NCBI GenBank assembly: GCA_031255975.1
Contig: JAIRRM010000212.1
Coordinates: 1 to 5,153 of the forward strand
Reading direction: 5' to 3'
DNA from: Propionibacteriaceae bacterium
GTDB taxonomy: Bacteria; Actinomycetota; Actinomycetes; Propionibacteriales; Propionibacteriaceae
Length of the DNA: 5,153 nucleotides
The notes beneath the pieces were generated by a model that made no database searches, was not told the DNA's origin, and saw only the letters and a list, made by a program, of their open reading frames with translations. The position numbers were made by a program, and so were the translations under genes. Every line of letters begins with the position of its first letter. The stretch's first letter is position 1. Positions 1-5,153 of the stretch are shown one piece after another.

Positions 1-537
1 TAGATCGTCCAGACTCACCAGTCCCAGCCGTTCCAAAAAGTACGCGGTGGTGGTGAGCAGCCCCGCGCCGGTATCACCGTCGGTGCCTTCCTCGGTGATG
101 AGTCCGCGCGCCAGCAGGGTACGTACCGCGCTATCGACATTCACCCCGCGCACCGCGCCGACACGACCGCGAGTGGTGGGCTGGGTGTATGCAATGACGG
201 CCAGGGTTTCCATGCCAGCCTGGCTGAGTTGGTTTTGCCGCCCCTCCACCACCCAGCGCGACAGCAGTTCGGCGTGCTCCGGACGGGTGTAGTAGCGCCA
301 TCCACCCGCCACCTCGCGCAAAGTAAAACCACGTCGGGTCTCGTCGTAGAAGTCGACCAATGCGGTGAGCGCCGTGGCGACATCGTTCGGCGGAGCCGCT
401 ACCGCCTCGGACAGCCGAGCCACGTCCAGCGGCTCGTCGGCCAGCAGCAGCACAGCTTCCAGCCGGGATTCCAACTCTTTCGCAGTCAGCGGTGGGGTTT
501 CGACTGGCTCCACATCGGGCGTCACAACGTCGCTCAT
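1..537 (-). CDS. scpB: ScpB, segregation and condensation protein B (3' end cut by window)
   Basis: ScpB is the winged-helix subunit that, as a dimer, binds ScpA and completes the SMC-ScpAB condensin, which compacts and helps separate sister chromosomes on the nucleoid. The frame is open for 179 residues from the ATG at 537 to base 1 without a stop; I read it by hand on the minus strand. The first winged helix spans about residues 18-95 and ends in GGWRYYTRPEHA (78-89). The second spans about 103-175 and carries the ScpB signature LSQAGMETLAVIAY (104-117), VGAVRGVNV (126-134) and FLERLGL (167-173). The sequence ends at LVSLDDL; family members usually stop a few to some twenty residues later, so the gene is nearly complete. 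The ATG shares its A with the scpA stop (TGATG), so translation is probably coupled, and a strong purine-rich ribosome site supports this start. Family assignment is very secure. Confidence 0.96.
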   Translation of the reverse strand, partial: MSDVVTPDVEPVETPPLTAKELESRLEAVLLLADEPLDVARLSEAVAAPPNDVATALTALVDFYDETRRGFTLREVAGGWRYYTRPEHAELLSRWVVEGRQNQLSQAGMETLAVIAYTQPTTRGRVGAVRGVNVDSAVRTLLARGLITEEGTDGDTGAGLLTTTAYFLERLGLVSLDDL

Positions 538-1376
538 CAGTTACTACCTTCTTCCTGTGGCCTCGTGGCGCTGTCGTCGTATTCGTCGTCGATCTCCACC
601 ACGCCGGTCTCCGGGCCGATCCACCGTAGCGTCAACTCTGCCAACGGGCGTAACTGCTCGAAGCTCACCGAGCCCTCCTTGTAAAGCTCCAACAGCGCCA
701 GGAAACGCGCGATGGTGACCATACGATCCACACCCGCGGTAAGGGAGCGGAAGGTGAGCGCCCCGGCTTCACGCAACCGGTTCACCACTATCGCTGCCTG
801 CTCGGCCACGCTCACCTGCGTGATGTGTAGGTGCTCCACCGGGATGCGCGGCAGGTCGGGGGCGGCAAAAAGCCGGTTGGCGATGCGCTGTAATCGGATC
901 GCCCCACCGGGGATCTCCACCTCCGGCAACAGTTCGGCGTATTCGGGGTCGAGCCCGACGACGCGCGGACGGTAGTGGTTCTCGTCGGCCACTCGGGTGG
1001 CAATCCAGGCGGCCAGCAGCTTGAAGGCGCGATACTGCAACAGCTTGGCAAACAGCAGGTCACGAGCCTCGAACGCCGCGATGTCCTCCAGATCCTCCAC
1101 CTCACCGTCAGGCAGCAGCTTCGCCGCTTTCATATCGAGCAGCGTCGCCGCCACCACCAGGAATGAACTGGCCTGATTGAGATCCCAAACTCGGCCACCG
1201 GCTTTGACGTACGCGAGGAACTCATCGGTCACTTGCGACAGCGCCACCTCGGTGATGTCCAGTTTGTGCTTGGCGATGAGCTTCAGCAGCAGGTCAAACG
1301 GCCCCTCGAAGTTGTCAAGCTTGAGGGTGAAGCCGGTGGCGGCGGTATCGACCTCGTCGGCGAAAAGCGTTGTCAT
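537..1376 (-). CDS. scpA: ScpA, segregation and condensation protein A (kleisin)
   Basis: ScpA is the bacterial kleisin: its N-terminal domain binds the neck of one SMC, its C-terminal winged helix binds the head of the other, and its middle binds ScpB, closing the condensin ring. The 279-residue product is of usual length for actinobacteria. The N-terminal signature is LDNFEGPFDLLLKLIAKHKLDI (20-41, key residues N22, E24, G25, P26, D28, L29). A helical segment with TLLDMKAAKLLP follows (78-89), then a linker, and the C-terminal winged helix lies at about 190-255 with VTIARFLALLELYKEG (220-235). The last 20 residues are acidic and probably disordered. The ATG at 1376 is the only sensible start, but it has no well-placed Shine-Dalgarno: a GGAG lies 14 nt upstream. 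The gene is 51 nt downstream of the parA-like gene and overlaps scpB by one base, so it is probably cotranscribed with both. Confidence 0.97.
   Translation of the reverse strand: MTTLFADEVDTAATGFTLKLDNFEGPFDLLLKLIAKHKLDITEVALSQVTDEFLAYVKAGGRVWDLNQASSFLVVAATLLDMKAAKLLPDGEVEDLEDIAAFEARDLLFAKLLQYRAFKLLAAWIATRVADENHYRPRVVGLDPEYAELLPEVEIPGGAIRLQRIANRLFAAPDLPRIPVEHLHITQVSVAEQAAIVVNRLREAGALTFRSLTAGVDRMVTIARFLALLELYKEGSVSFEQLRPLAELTLRWIGPETGVVEIDDEYDDSATRPQEEGSN
547..556 (-). promoter_or_regulatory. Ribosome binding site of scpB, inside the scpA 3' end
   Basis: On the minus strand this reads AGGAAGAAGG and ends 9 nt before the scpB ATG at 537. It lies within the last codons of scpA. Together with the one-base TGATG overlap it fixes the scpB start and allows both independent initiation and re-initiation by ribosomes finishing scpA. 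Seen directly; the coupling is inference. Confidence 0.75.
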
Positions 1377-1427
1377 GTGCGGTGGGCGGTCTCCAGTGCG
1401 GTTGTTTGCTGCGGTGGATGAGGGCGG

Positions 1428-2321
1428 CTAGGCGCGTCGCGCCAGCACCTCACGGGCCAGGGAACGGTAGGCGGCGGCACCGGACGACGATGGAGCGTAC
1501 GTGGTGATTGGCTCACCGGCGACGGTGGTCTCCGGGAACTTCACGGTACGGCGGATCACGGTATGGAACACCTGGTCACCGAACTCGCCCAACACCCGAT
1601 CCAGTACCTCGCGTGAATGCACCGTACGGTGGTCATACATGGTTGGCAGAATGCCGGTCAGGCTGAGACCGGGGTTCAGCGATTCGCGTACCCGGTCAAT
1701 GGTGTGGGTAAGCATCGCCATACCGCGCAGCGCGAAATACTCACACTCCAACGGGATGACGACACCGTCTGCCGCGGTGAGCGCGTTGATGGTGAGTAGC
1801 CCCAGACTGGGCAGGCAGTCGATGAGAATGTAGTCGTAGCGGTCACGAATCGGGTCGAGTACCTTGGCGAGACAACGCTCCCGAGCCATCTCGCTGACAA
1901 GCTGCATCTCAGCCACCGAGAGGTCGATGTTGGCGGGTAACACGTCGAGGTTGGGCACGCTGGAAGGCAGCACTACATCGTCAAAAGAGGCATCGGTGCC
2001 GCGCAGCAGCAGGTCGTAGATCGAACACTTGAGGGCGTGTAGGTTGACGCCCATGCCCACCGAGAGGCTGGCCTGTGGGTCGAAATCCACCAGCAACACT
2101 TTGCGGCCGGTCTCCACCAGGGCACCCCCCAGGTTGATGGTGGTGGTGGTTTTACCCACGCCGCCCTTCTGATTGGTCATGGCGATGATCTGGGCCCGCC
2201 GTGGCACGCTCGGATCGGGCGGTGCCGGAACAGGCAGTTTTGGCCACGGACGACCCGTAGGGCCAGTCTCACCCATCTTGATGTCAGCTATTGACATGAA
2301 CTCCGCCGTCGCTTTCGCCAT
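1428..2321 (-). CDS. parA: Orphan ParA/Soj-type chromosome segregation ATPase
   Basis: Deviant Walker P-loop ATPase of the ParA/MinD superfamily. ATP-bound dimers of such proteins bind DNA nonspecifically and move cargo such as ParB-parS complexes. In the 297-residue product the P-loop is KGGVGKTT (52-59, signature lysine K52, K57), followed by VDFDPQ (78-83, D79 and D81) and Walker B LIDCLPSLG (166-174, D168). The Soj-like C-terminal half includes LPTMYD (225-230) and HSREVL (235-240). Walker B has Leu where many ParAs have DCPPS, which I recall as variable in the scpAB-linked actinobacterial group. About 40 residues precede the P-loop, including a proline-rich stretch at 21-40; Soj itself has only a few. 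I chose the ATG at 2321 because a GAGGA lies 5 nt upstream; the frame is open to 2456, but that would overlap xerD and add residues that do not look conserved. No parB or parS is adjacent, so this is probably not the canonical oriC-linked ParA (compare M. tuberculosis Rv1708). Its partner is unknown. Confidence 0.93.
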   Translation of the reverse strand: MAKATAEFMSIADIKMGETGPTGRPWPKLPVPAPPDPSVPRRAQIIAMTNQKGGVGKTTTTINLGGALVETGRKVLLVDFDPQASLSVGMGVNLHALKCSIYDLLLRGTDASFDDVVLPSSVPNLDVLPANIDLSVAEMQLVSEMARERCLAKVLDPIRDRYDYILIDCLPSLGLLTINALTAADGVVIPLECEYFALRGMAMLTHTIDRVRESLNPGLSLTGILPTMYDHRTVHSREVLDRVLGEFGDQVFHTVIRRTVKFPETTVAGEPITTYAPSSSGAAAYRSLAREVLARRA

Positions 2322-2326
2322 GGTCT

Positions 2327-2332
2327 TCCTCT
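2327..2332 (-). promoter_or_regulatory. Ribosome binding site deciding the parA-like start
   Basis: Minus-strand AGAGGA, 5 nt before the ATG at 2321. This is the reason for preferring that ATG over the upstream start at 2456, which lies inside xerD. A second GGAG at 2337-2340 is too far away to matter much. Seen directly. Confidence 0.7.
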
Positions 2333-2359
2333 GCCGCTCCCTAGGTTTCGAGTGCTCCC

Positions 2360-2365
2360 AGCCTA
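2360..2365 (-). promoter_or_regulatory. Possible -10 element for parA-scpA-scpB
   Basis: Minus-strand TAGGCT, matching the actinobacterial TANNNT -10 pattern and set in a G-rich context. A start about 7 nt downstream would leave a leader of roughly 30 nt before the parA-like ATG. I see no convincing -35 box at 16-19 nt spacing, which is common for actinobacterial promoters but weakens the call. It sits in the only sizeable gap in the window (2322-2418), where a separate promoter is most plausible. Inference from a six-base match. Confidence 0.33.
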
Positions 2366-2418
2366 CCCGTCGCCGTGCCAGTAGTGATGCCCCGCAAGCG
2401 CGGCGTGACGGCGGCGAG

Positions 2419-3411
2419 CTACCGCGCCCTGGGATGAGCAGCCACATACACCTCACGTAACTGCTCTACGGTGACCAGAGTATAGATCTGGGTGGTGGTT
2501 ACCGAGGCGTGCCCGAGTAACTCCTGCACCACCCGAATGTCGGCACCGCCGTCCAGCAGATGTGTGGCGAAAGAATGCCTAAGTGAGTGCGGGGTGACGT
2601 GCGTAAGACCGACCGCCGCAGCCCTGACCTGCATCACTTCCCAGACGGATTGCCGGGAGAGCCTGGCTCCCAGGGCGTTTACGAACAGCGCCGAAATGCC
2701 ACTGGCCCGCGCGCGATTCATCTTGGCCGAGCCGCCGCCTTGGGACACCGCGTCCAGCAACGCCGGGCGGCCCCGCACCAAATACGCCTCCAATGCGGCG
2801 CGCGCATATGAGCCGAGCGGCACCACCCGCTGCTTGTCGCCCTTGCCGATCACCCGCAGCCCGGCATCGTCGGCTGCCAAAACCCGCGTCATGTCATCCA
2901 CGTCGAGACTCACCGCTTCAGAAACCCGCACCCCGGTGCCGTACATGAGTTCCAGCAGCGCCCGGTCACGCAGACCCATGGGGGTGATCTGCTCAATGCC
3001 ATCTAGTAGCCGCTGCACCTCGTCGATGCCGAGCGCTTTCGGCAATCGACGCCCCAGTTTGGGCACCGTCAGCGATTCGGCGGGATTGATGGCGGTAATA
3101 CCTTCGGCGAGCGCGAAGGCGTGCAAGTTACGTACCGACACCACCGCGCGGGCCACGCTGGCTGGAGCAAGCGAAATATGGGCGGCATCACCGCTGGCGA
3201 GCGTGTGTTGGTAGCCGGTAACCATGGCCTCGGTGATCTCGCTGGGCTGCCGCACCCCCTGGGCAACAAGGTAGGCGAGGTAACGGCTCAGGTCGCGCCG
3301 ATAGGCACTCACCGTGTTGGCTGAGAGGCCGCGCTCCACGCTCAACTGAGCGAGGTAGTCATCCAGCCAACGGCTGAGTGGACGCGGTATGTCGGCGTCA
3401 GTCGGAGGCAT
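2419..3411 (-). CDS. xerD: XerD-type tyrosine site-specific recombinase
   Basis: Tyrosine recombinase that, normally with XerC, resolves chromosome dimers at dif during division, under FtsK control. Numbered from the ATG at 3411 (330 residues), the N-terminal SAM-like core-binding domain covers about 12-110 and the catalytic domain about 125-325. All six catalytic residues are visible: R162 in GTGVRVSE, K190 in GKGDKQR, H275 and R278 in HSLRH, H301 in LLGHASV and nucleophile Y310 in QIYTLVT. The protein is some 30 residues longer than the E. coli enzyme, largely because of short insertions in the catalytic domain around 177-185 and a Gly/Ser-rich one around 220-240. A GTG at 3414 directly precedes the ATG, but the AGGGA site sits 6 nt from the ATG and only 3 nt from the GTG, so the ATG is preferred. 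XerD rather than XerC is inferred from the pyrG/scpAB neighbourhood and the C-terminal REVYVAAHPRA; an integrase is unlikely because there are no phage or attachment features nearby. Confidence 0.95.
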   Translation of the reverse strand: MPPTDADIPRPLSRWLDDYLAQLSVERGLSANTVSAYRRDLSRYLAYLVAQGVRQPSEITEAMVTGYQHTLASGDAAHISLAPASVARAVVSVRNLHAFALAEGITAINPAESLTVPKLGRRLPKALGIDEVQRLLDGIEQITPMGLRDRALLELMYGTGVRVSEAVSLDVDDMTRVLAADDAGLRVIGKGDKQRVVPLGSYARAALEAYLVRGRPALLDAVSQGGGSAKMNRARASGISALFVNALGARLSRQSVWEVMQVRAAAVGLTHVTPHSLRHSFATHLLDGGADIRVVQELLGHASVTTTQIYTLVTVEQLREVYVAAHPRAR

Positions 3412-3417
3412 CACGTA

Positions 3418-3422
3418 TCCCT
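3418..3422 (-). promoter_or_regulatory. Ribosome binding site of xerD, favouring ATG over the tandem GTG
   Basis: Minus-strand AGGGA lies between the NUDIX stop codon and the tandem GTG-ATG at 3414-3409. Spacing is 6 nt to the ATG and 3 nt to the GTG. The two starts differ by a single residue. Confidence 0.65.
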
Positions 3423-3424
3423 GC

Positions 3425-3445
3425 CTAGTCTCCAGGAGAAACTAG
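3425..3445 (-). repeat. Small inverted repeat (hairpin) at the NUDIX stop, upstream of the xerD ribosome site
   Basis: The 21 bases begin and end with CTAG, and inside these the arms TCTC and GAGA face each other around a 3-nt centre. This gives an 8-bp stem with a 2-nt AA bulge on one side. In the transcript the stem covers the last codons and stop of the NUDIX gene and ends 2 nt before the xerD AGGGA. It could affect translational coupling between the two genes, or be chance. It has no U-tract, so it is not a classical terminator. Confidence 0.4.
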
Positions 3446-4096
3446 GGATGCCAGCACCTCGTCCTGGTGCCGTTTGTTGGCCCGCGCCGGCCAGGGCGCG
3501 TCAGCGGGGCGCAAGCCGTCCATGCCTTCGGGGCTGGTCAGCGCGACTTGCAGACTCAGACAACCGATGATGACGGCAGGGTTCTGATACGTCCCGGAAC
3601 GGATACCTACCAGTAGTTCGGCGAGCGGCACCCAATGGAGGCCCATGTGAGCCTCCTCGCCCTCCACCACGAAACCGTTTGGCCGCCCCACTTCGCTCAA
3701 ACCGCGCGCTAAGTAGATACGAGAGGTTTCCTGCGAGATGCCCGGCGAACTGTAAAAGTCGGCGAGCACGTTCCAGGTGGTCGCCGCCAACCCGACTTCC
3801 TCGGCCAGTTCGCGTTTGGCGGCCTCCAACGACCGCTCTTCGGCCACGTCCAGCAACCCGGCGGGCGGCTCAATCATCCGCATAGCGATGGCGTGACGAT
3901 ACTGATCGATGACGGCAACCCGCCTCTGTTCGTCCAATGCGATGACCGCGACGGAACCGGGATGGGTGAGATACTGCCGCCGCAGTCGCTCGCCACTGGG
4001 GCTCAGCACCACGTCCGAACTGAACCCCGCTATCGCTCCTTGCGCCGATACCGCATGTTCCAGGATCGGCCAGTGTTCTGGCTTGTCAACCGACAT
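3425..4096 (-). CDS. NUDIX hydrolase, ADP-ribose pyrophosphatase type
   Basis: Probable cytoplasmic Mg-dependent hydrolase cutting ADP-ribose, or a related nucleoside diphosphate derivative, to AMP and a phosphosugar. In the 223-residue product the Nudix box runs from G80 to L103: G80, E87, R95, E96, L97, E99, E100, G102, L103. There are six residues between G80 and E87 instead of the textbook five; I recall the same offset in the mycobacterial enzyme Rv1700. A proline (P118 in SSPGISQE) about 15 residues past the box is the usual mark of the ADP-ribose group, and the PPAGLLD run leading into the box fits too. An N-terminal beta domain (about 15-50) is typical of these dimeric enzymes. The ATG at 4096 is chosen over the open frame's start at 4138 because AGGG lies 5 nt upstream and the pyrG overlap is short (11 nt), suggesting coupling to pyrG. 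xerD begins 13 nt after the stop. The family is certain; the substrate is inferred. Confidence 0.92.
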   Translation of the reverse strand: MSVDKPEHWPILEHAVSAQGAIAGFSSDVVLSPSGERLRRQYLTHPGSVAVIALDEQRRVAVIDQYRHAIAMRMIEPPAGLLDVAEERSLEAAKRELAEEVGLAATTWNVLADFYSSPGISQETSRIYLARGLSEVGRPNGFVVEGEEAHMGLHWVPLAELLVGIRSGTYQNPAVIIGCLSLQVALTSPEGMDGLRPADAPWPARANKRHQDEVLASLVSPGD

Positions 4097-5153
4097 GAGC
4101 GCCCTGCCGAGACAGCGCGGCCTCAACCAGCCCGGCAAACAACGGATGCGGCCTGGTAGGACGGCTTTTCAGTTCCGGATGCCCCTGGGTGGCGATGAAG
4201 TACGGGTGTACGTCCTGCGGCAGTTCGATGAACTCAACCAGGTTTCGGTCGGGCGATTGGCCGCTGATGACCAGCCCGGCCGCCTCCAACTGGTCACGGT
4301 AGGCGTTGTTCACCTCGTAGCGGTGACGGTGACGTTCCGCGACACGGGTGGCTCCATACAACCGGTGCGCCAGCGTACCCTCCTGGAGGTCGGCGGGGTA
4401 CGCGCCCAGCCGCATGGTATGGCCCATGTCGCCTTGCCCGGCGACGATGTGCTGCTGCTCTGCCATGGTGGCGATCACCGGGTCGGGACTCTCAGGCTCG
4501 AACTCGCTGGACGCGGCGTGCGTGATGCCCGCCAGATTCCGGGCCACCTCAATAGTCATGCACTGCAAACCGAGGCAGAGGCCGAGGATCGGCAGCATCT
4601 GTTCGCGCGCATACTTGATGGCTCCGATCTTGCCCTCAACACCCCTGATACCAAAACCACCGGGGATGACGATGCCATCAACTCCGGCAAGCGCCGCCGC
4701 CGCACCCTCATGAGTTTCGCAGGTATCGGACGGAACCCAGGTGACGTTCACCTTTGCCCAGTTGGCGAACCCACCCGCCCGTAGCGCCTCGGTGACGGAG
4801 AGATAGGCATCAGGCAGGTCGATGTACTTGCCAACCAGGCCGATGCTCACTTCATGCTTCGGGTGCTTCACCCGGTCGAGCAGGTCATTCCAGCGTCCCC
4901 AGTCCACATCACGGAAGTTCAGGTTGAGGTGACGCACCACATAGGCATCCAAACCCTCGGTGTGCAGCACCTTCGGCACATCGTAAATGGACGGCGCATC
5001 CGGGCAGGAGACCACGGCCTGCTCGTCCACGTCGCAAAACATGGCGATCTTGCGCTTGATGGACTGGCTGACCTCCAGTTCGGAGCGCAGCACCAGTGCG
5101 TCCGGTTGGATGCCGAGTTGCCTGAGAGCCGCTACCGAGTGCTGGGTGGGTTT
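4086..5153 (-). CDS. pyrG: CTP synthase, C-terminal two thirds (5' end beyond window)
   Basis: CTP synthase makes CTP from UTP, ATP and glutamine, the last step of de novo CTP synthesis. 355 residues are present; the frame runs to the edge of the window. The fragment opens with KPTQHSV, part of the KTKPTQ nucleotide-binding motif near residue 187 of the E. coli enzyme, so about 190 residues of the synthetase domain are missing. The rest of that domain covers fragment residues 1 to about 100. The class I glutamine amidotransferase domain follows: [12 protein letters not shown] (164-175), GLCLGLQ with nucleophile C193, RHRYEVN (277-283), and the catalytic pair H325 and E327 in [10 protein letters not shown]. 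All the amidotransferase triad is therefore intact. The internal GTG at 5093 is not the real start, since conserved sequence continues upstream of it. The stop overlaps the NUDIX start by 11 nt. The promoter of this possible operon lies outside the window. Confidence 0.97.
   Translation of the reverse strand, partial: KPTQHSVAALRQLGIQPDALVLRSELEVSQSIKRKIAMFCDVDEQAVVSCPDAPSIYDVPKVLHTEGLDAYVVRHLNLNFRDVDWGRWNDLLDRVKHPKHEVSIGLVGKYIDLPDAYLSVTEALRAGGFANWAKVNVTWVPSDTCETHEGAAAALAGVDGIVIPGGFGIRGVEGKIGAIKYAREQMLPILGLCLGLQCMTIEVARNLAGITHAASSEFEPESPDPVIATMAEQQHIVAGQGDMGHTMRLGAYPADLQEGTLAHRLYGATRVAERHRHRYEVNNAYRDQLEAAGLVISGQSPDRNLVEFIELPQDVHPYFIATQGHPELKSRPTRPHPLFAGLVEAALSRQGAHVG
4102..4106 (-). promoter_or_regulatory. 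Ribosome binding site of the NUDIX gene, inside pyrG
   Basis: Minus-strand CAGGG, 5 nt before the ATG at 4096 and within the last codons of pyrG. It decides the start at 4096 and supports coupled translation from pyrG. Confidence 0.65.

Noticed and set aside
229..684. Plus-strand open frame opposite the scpA-scpB junction
   Set aside because: It spans the ends of two certain minus-strand genes and has no recognisable motif.
2398..2427. GC-rich inverted repeat (GCGCGG / CCGCGC) across the xerD stop as a terminator
   Set aside because: The stem is six pairs around an 18-nt loop with no U-tract, and such pairings are frequent by chance in this composition.
2322..2456. Longer N-terminus for the parA-like gene, starting at 2456
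   Set aside because: It would overlap the xerD 3' end by 38 nt, the added 45 residues are Arg/Ser/Pro-rich and unlike ParA, and a good ribosome site points to the ATG at 2321.
2492..3214. Plus-strand open frame of 240 codons opposite xerD
   Set aside because: Antisense to xerD, with a Ser/Ala/Arg/Thr-rich low-complexity translation and no recognisable domain; a shadow of the real gene.
3909..4784. Plus-strand open frame of 291 codons opposite pyrG and the NUDIX gene
   Set aside because: It lies antisense to two clearly conserved genes, its translation is rich in Arg, Gly and Pro without any recognisable motif, and long antisense frames are expected in GC-rich DNA.
1..5153. parS, dif, phage attachment sites, transposon ends, CRISPR repeats or tRNA genes
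   Set aside because: I looked for the parS palindrome, dif-like arms, terminal repeats, spaced repeats and tRNA-like folds and saw none. The short run of ACC codons in the ParA P-loop (near 2139-2150) is just four threonines.

Overview
This window comes from the chromosome of a high-GC actinobacterium. Composition is GC-rich, with a strong G/C preference at third codon positions. The gene order pyrG - NUDIX hydrolase - xerD - parA-like - scpA - scpB is a familiar actinobacterial arrangement; Mycobacterium tuberculosis has the same genes in the same order in its Rv1699-Rv1710 stretch, with extra genes between xerD and parA. The sequence does not allow a confident genus.

All six genes lie on the minus strand, so transcription runs from high to low coordinates. 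The window opens inside pyrG (CTP synthase; about 190 N-terminal residues lie beyond base 5153). The pyrG stop overlaps by 11 nt the start of a NUDIX hydrolase of the ADP-ribose pyrophosphatase type. After 13 nt comes xerD (tyrosine recombinase for chromosome dimer resolution), with all six catalytic residues. The largest gap, 97 nt (2322-2418), separates xerD from an orphan ParA/Soj-type ATPase; a possible -10 box lies there. After 51 nt comes scpA, whose stop overlaps the scpB start by one base (TGATG). scpB runs off the low-coordinate end with probably only a few C-terminal residues missing.

The genes fall into a nucleotide-metabolism part (pyrG, NUDIX) and a chromosome maintenance part: XerD resolves dimers, the ParA-like ATPase is a probable segregation factor, and ScpA/ScpB are the non-SMC subunits of bacterial condensin. 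No parB, parS, smc or xerC is visible. Since ParB proteins are now known to be CTP-dependent DNA clamps that load SMC-ScpAB, the link of CTP synthase to this cluster is suggestive but unproven.

I found no RNA genes, mobile elements, CRISPR arrays, frameshifts or pseudogenes. I do not see an undescribed system. The points most worth a second look are the orphan ParA with its proline-rich N-terminal arm, the pyrG/segregation linkage, and a small hairpin at the NUDIX stop codon just upstream of the xerD ribosome binding site.
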